In this document: positions 6,861 through 8,710 of the stretch, one piece after another | How positions within the stretch are numbered: position 1 is the first letter of the stretch | How the letters are laid out: the number at the start of each line of letters is the position of its first letter | Assembly: GCA_017458865.1 (NCBI GenBank) | Contig: JAFSZW010000345.1 | Coordinates: 1 to 8,710 of the forward strand | Length of the DNA: 8,710 nucleotides | Origin: Clostridia bacterium | Lineage (GTDB): Bacteria; Bacillota; Clostridia; Christensenellales; Aristaeellaceae | Reading direction: 5' to 3' | The notes under the pieces: generated by a model | What the model was told of the DNA's origin: nothing | What the model saw: the letters and a program-made list of their open reading frames with translations, nothing else | The model's database searches: none | Program-made: the position numbers and the translations under genes

Positions 6861-7082
6861 ATGTCGGAAAAAGTGCTGGAGTTTTCCATCTTCTGTATTG
6901 AAAATTTGGCTCAGAGAATGGATATGAATCCCAGAGATACGTATGACTTGCTGACGAAGAAAACAGATCTCCTTCGGGAATACATCGTTCCAAGCTATGA
7001 TGCTTTGCATACGCAGGATAAGGAGTACATCATAGATGACATTCTTAATGCTCTTGAAATGAAAGGAATTGCAGTAGCATGA
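6861..7082 (+). CDS. DUF3791-like small protein
   Basis: This 73-residue protein is probably cytoplasmic. The start at 6861 is chosen because of ribosome-binding-site spacing; 6852 would add three residues. The layout matches the DUF3791 family as I know it: an N-terminal EFSIFCIENLAQ segment, a central YDLLTKKTDLLREYIVPSYD stretch, then LHTQDKEYIIDDI near the end. The function is not established. Members often sit next to DUF3990 genes, and an antitoxin or partner role has been suggested by that context. Here the stop overlaps the start of the next frame as ATGA (7079-7082), which implies translational coupling. The coding sequence is visibly more AT-rich than tex or the dehydrogenase, fitting accessory DNA. 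Confidence 0.8.
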   Translation: MSEKVLEFSIFCIENLAQRMDMNPRDTYDLLTKKTDLLREYIVPSYDALHTQDKEYIIDDILNALEMKGIAVA

Positions 7083-7306
7083 TTCTCTATCATGGATCCA
7101 CCTCAGCGATAAAGAATCCGGATGTTTTTCATTCCAGAGAGCGGGTGGATTATGGAAAGGGGTTTTATACAACGCCTCTCTTTGCGCAGGCAAAAAGCTG
7201 GGCGGCTTGATTTCTGAGGTATGAAAGACCTAATTTGCAAATTTGCTTCAGAACACAGGCTATGATTGACAAGTATCTGCGATACGAAGGGTGTGAACGT
7301 TTATGA
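7079..7306 (+). pseudogene. Decayed DUF3990 protein (ART-like family), middle missing
   Basis: The frame opens with MILYHGS and continues to DYGKGFYTT (residues 24-32) and QAKSWA (37-42). These are the conserved N-terminal motifs of DUF3990, a family related to ADP-ribosyltransferase folds, in which the YHGS histidine and GFYTT tyrosine are typical. It stops at TGA 7208-7210 (codon 44). The same frame then runs on as FLRYERPNLQICFRTQ and IDKYLRYEGCERL to a second TGA at 7304-7306, resembling a DUF3990 C-terminus. Intact members are, from memory, about 150-170 residues, so some 80-95 middle residues appear lost, with a stop codon at the join. The catalytic core would be incomplete. It overlaps both neighbours by ATGA. 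Alternatives are a functional 43-residue peptide or readthrough of the TGA. Confidence 0.7.
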
Positions 7307-7569
7307 AAGCGAATCCGGTACTTCTGCAGATGAAGTATGCCAGAATTGTAAAGGAATATGCAAAACGTACAGGAAAAACCATCGAGGAGGCATTGGATGA
7401 TTTTTATCATTCGTCTTCCTACGTGTTAATTAAAGAAGGTGTGGCTGACCTGCATTGTATGAGTGAAAGTTATCTGGCTGAGATGCTGGAGGATGAAATG
7501 AAACTAAGTACGGAAGAACGGAACAGGAGGCTTGAAGCAGTCGAAGAGACGGGGAGAATGGCAATATAA
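7303..7569 (+). CDS. Second DUF3791-like small protein
   Basis: This 88-residue, probably cytoplasmic protein starts at the ATG that overlaps the terminal TGA of the DUF3990 frame (ATGA, 7303-7306). AAGGG at 7287-7291 lies 11 bases upstream, so coupling to the preceding frame is likely. The sequence MKANPVLLQMKYARIV, then EALDDFYHSSSYVLIKEGVADLHCMSESYLAEML, matches the alternative DUF3791-like type that accompanies DUF3990 genes. It is not a copy of the first gene: the two share little beyond general layout (a helical start and an LH-containing end). A charged tail (DEMKLSTEERNRRLEAVEE) follows. Both flanking frames staying open while the middle one is broken suggests retained function or recent decay. 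Confidence 0.75.
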   Translation: MKANPVLLQMKYARIVKEYAKRTGKTIEEALDDFYHSSSYVLIKEGVADLHCMSESYLAEMLEDEMKLSTEERNRRLEAVEETGRMAI

Positions 7570-7785
7570 TTAGAAAATGTCGGAGCATAATTGTTCAAAT
7601 TGGGCTGGAACCTCATCCAAACGATAAGTCGAATGCTTATGATGGAATTGCGCTTTCTTCCTTGATTGATGAAAACTCCATACGTTTACAATGAAATGGC
7701 GTTTCACCCCGTAACCCCGGATAATGGTTAGAAGAGACACGGAGCGCAACGGCTGATGGAATCAGACAGATAAAGATAAGAAAGC
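7570..7785. other. Gap after the DUF3791 cassette
   Basis: The full distance to the next start codon is about 315 bases, of which the last 80 are promoter and leader. I find no gene, no convincing terminator and no repeat here. A 5-bp TAACC/GGTTA hairpin near 7712-7732 lacks a T-run. Short open stretches occur in all plus frames but none has a start with a good ribosome binding site. It may contain worn coding sequence. Confidence 0.5.
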
Positions 7786-7806
7786 TTGACAATCTGACAC
7801 ATTTTC

Positions 7807-7834
7807 TTGATCTGCGCAGGAAAACGCATATAAT
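7807..7834 (+). promoter_or_regulatory. Promoter of the right-end secreted protein gene
   Basis: A perfect TATAAT at 7829-7834 is preceded, at 16 bases, by TTGATC (7807-7812), which matches four of six -35 positions. Transcription would start near 7841, about 44 bases before the start codon. Confidence 0.75.
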
Positions 7835-7884
7835 GAGGCATGCTGTCTGGCAGCAAATGAAGAATGCTGAAAGGAGAATTACCT

Positions 7885-8710
7885 ATGAAAAAACTGATTT
7901 CCAGTTTACTGGTCATGATGATGGTTTTCACGATGGTGAGCGCTTTTGCAGAGCCGGTTGAGAAAACCAACGTACTGAATGCGTTTCTGAAAGAAACCGA
8001 TTTTGCCAAACAGGATATTGCCCTGCAGGCTCAGGAAGGCGACAAGGTTTCCGATGTCGTTATCCGTACGGAGGGGAATAACGTCCACCTGGTTGCCCGC
8101 AATGACGGGACCGAGGCGAGCCACATTCAGCTGACCCCAAAGGAAGTGTATGTGGATGCCGATGGTTCGGTAACAAAGCTGCCGTATGCGGCGGTTGTCA
8201 CCGTGATTAAAGACATTGTCACCGAGCTGGATGAAATTGTGAACGATGCGGTGAAGAGCATTCCTGCGGAGGCGGTTCCGACCGAGGCTGAGCTGAAAGC
8301 GGCTGCCGCGAAGGCGGCCGTGCTGGCTTCCATGGCCGCTCAGCAGGCGGAGGCCGATGAGGCTACCCTGCTCTTTGCAGCAGTTGATTTTGCCAGCTAT
8401 TTCAAGCCGGAATATATTCTTGATACAAAAAAAGTGGACGGTGCGCTTGAGGTAAAGCTGCGCAGCGAAGCCTATGCGACGGCACTGGGCGAGGCTGTGG
8501 ATGCGATGATGACGAATCCTGCTCTGGCTGAGCTGATCGATCGTCAGGCTGTACTCAAGGGCGGCGCGACCTTTGCTGAACTCCAGAAGAGCTGGGCCGC
8601 GAACCGTGAGGAGATCCTGGAAGCCGTCCGTACCATGGAGAAAACAGAAAAGGTTGAGGAAAACGGCCACTATCAGTCTCACTTCCAGATTGGCGAGGAG
8701 ACCGCGGAGA
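7885..8710 (+). CDS. Secreted protein of unknown family (3' end beyond window)
   Basis: The frame is open from the ATG at 7885 to the window edge, 275 codons without a stop, so it is 3'-truncated by the window. AAGGAGA (7871-7877) sits seven bases before the ATG, which fixes the start. Residues 1-22 are a type I signal peptide: MKKL, a methionine/valine-rich core, then AFA before EPVEK. The mature part begins with a mixed region that includes DVVIRTEGNNVHLVA and a VYVDADGSVTKLPYAAVVTV stretch. A helix-prone, alanine/glutamate-rich segment follows (about 112-166), then a region containing FASYFKPEYILDTKKVDGAL (169-188) and another charged helical stretch to residue 275. I see no catalytic motif, anchor or known domain in the visible part. 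An exported or cell-surface role is inferred from the signal peptide alone. Confidence 0.88.
   Translation, partial: MKKLISSLLVMMMVFTMVSAFAEPVEKTNVLNAFLKETDFAKQDIALQAQEGDKVSDVVIRTEGNNVHLVARNDGTEASHIQLTPKEVYVDADGSVTKLPYAAVVTVIKDIVTELDEIVNDAVKSIPAEAVPTEAELKAAAAKAAVLASMAAQQAEADEATLLFAAVDFASYFKPEYILDTKKVDGALEVKLRSEAYATALGEAVDAMMTNPALAELIDRQAVLKGGATFAELQKSWAANREEILEAVRTMEKTEKVEENGHYQSHFQIGEETAE

Noticed and set aside
6456..7193. A 245-codon minus-strand frame across the tRNA and DUF3791 region
   Set aside because: Part of it (VEHRRFELLTPTLPVLCATNCA) is the translated antisense of the tRNA, a well-known false gene pattern. The rest is opposite the DUF3791 gene, and it would cross both terminators.
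7786..7791. Perfect TTGACA upstream of the right-end gene as its -35 box
   Set aside because: It is 37 bases from the TATAAT, far beyond the usable 16-18. No -10 lies at the right distance from it, so TTGATC at 7807 is preferred.
7906..8682. A 258-codon minus-strand frame at the right end
   Set aside because: The opposite strand has a promoter, ribosome binding site, signal peptide and 275 open codons. The minus frame has none of these.
1..8710. CRISPR array or complete insertion sequence
   Set aside because: No regularly spaced repeats, no intact transposase and no paired terminal inverted repeats were found on reading both strands.

Overview
The window looks like a chromosomal stretch from a Gram-positive Bacillota, most likely a gut-type member of Clostridia. 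This rests on the combination of Tex, a COG2509-type FAD dehydrogenase, an RluA-type pseudouridine synthase, secreted SH3b-repeat proteins, strong GGAG-type ribosome binding sites and a DUF3791/DUF3990 cassette. No single gene fixes the genus, so the placement is an inference.

Bases 1-3722 hold two same-strand genes: the 3' part of tex (an RNA-binding transcription accessory protein, cut by the left edge) and, 58 bases on, an FAD-dependent dehydrogenase with an N-terminal cysteine cluster. A terminator follows. Bases 3723-3919 are a gene-poor gap with a possible scrap of a large serine recombinase. A minus-strand RluA-family pseudouridine synthase fills 3958-4908, with its own terminator at the 3' end. 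Diverging from it, and driven by an extended -10 promoter, is a secreted protein with four SH3b domains, ending in a textbook terminator. Directly behind lies a tRNA-Ala(GGC) gene with a consensus promoter, an encoded CCA and its own terminator.

Downstream of the tRNA (about 6655-7785) the DNA is visibly more AT-rich and looks accessory. It holds a small cassette whose three reading frames overlap by ATGA: a DUF3791-like protein, a broken DUF3990 protein (ADP-ribosyltransferase-like family) and a second, different DUF3791-like protein. The DUF3990 frame keeps recognisable N- and C-terminal ends but appears to have lost its middle and carries a TGA at the junction. This looks like a toxin-antitoxin-like module whose central protein has decayed while its neighbours stayed open. 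It is the most interesting part of the window.

The right end (7885 onward) starts a secreted protein of unrecognised family with a clear promoter, ribosome binding site and signal peptide. It runs off the window without a stop. The housekeeping genes (tex, dehydrogenase, pseudouridine synthase, tRNA) and the two exported proteins look intact. The accessory segment and the 3.7-3.9 kb gap show signs of gene decay.
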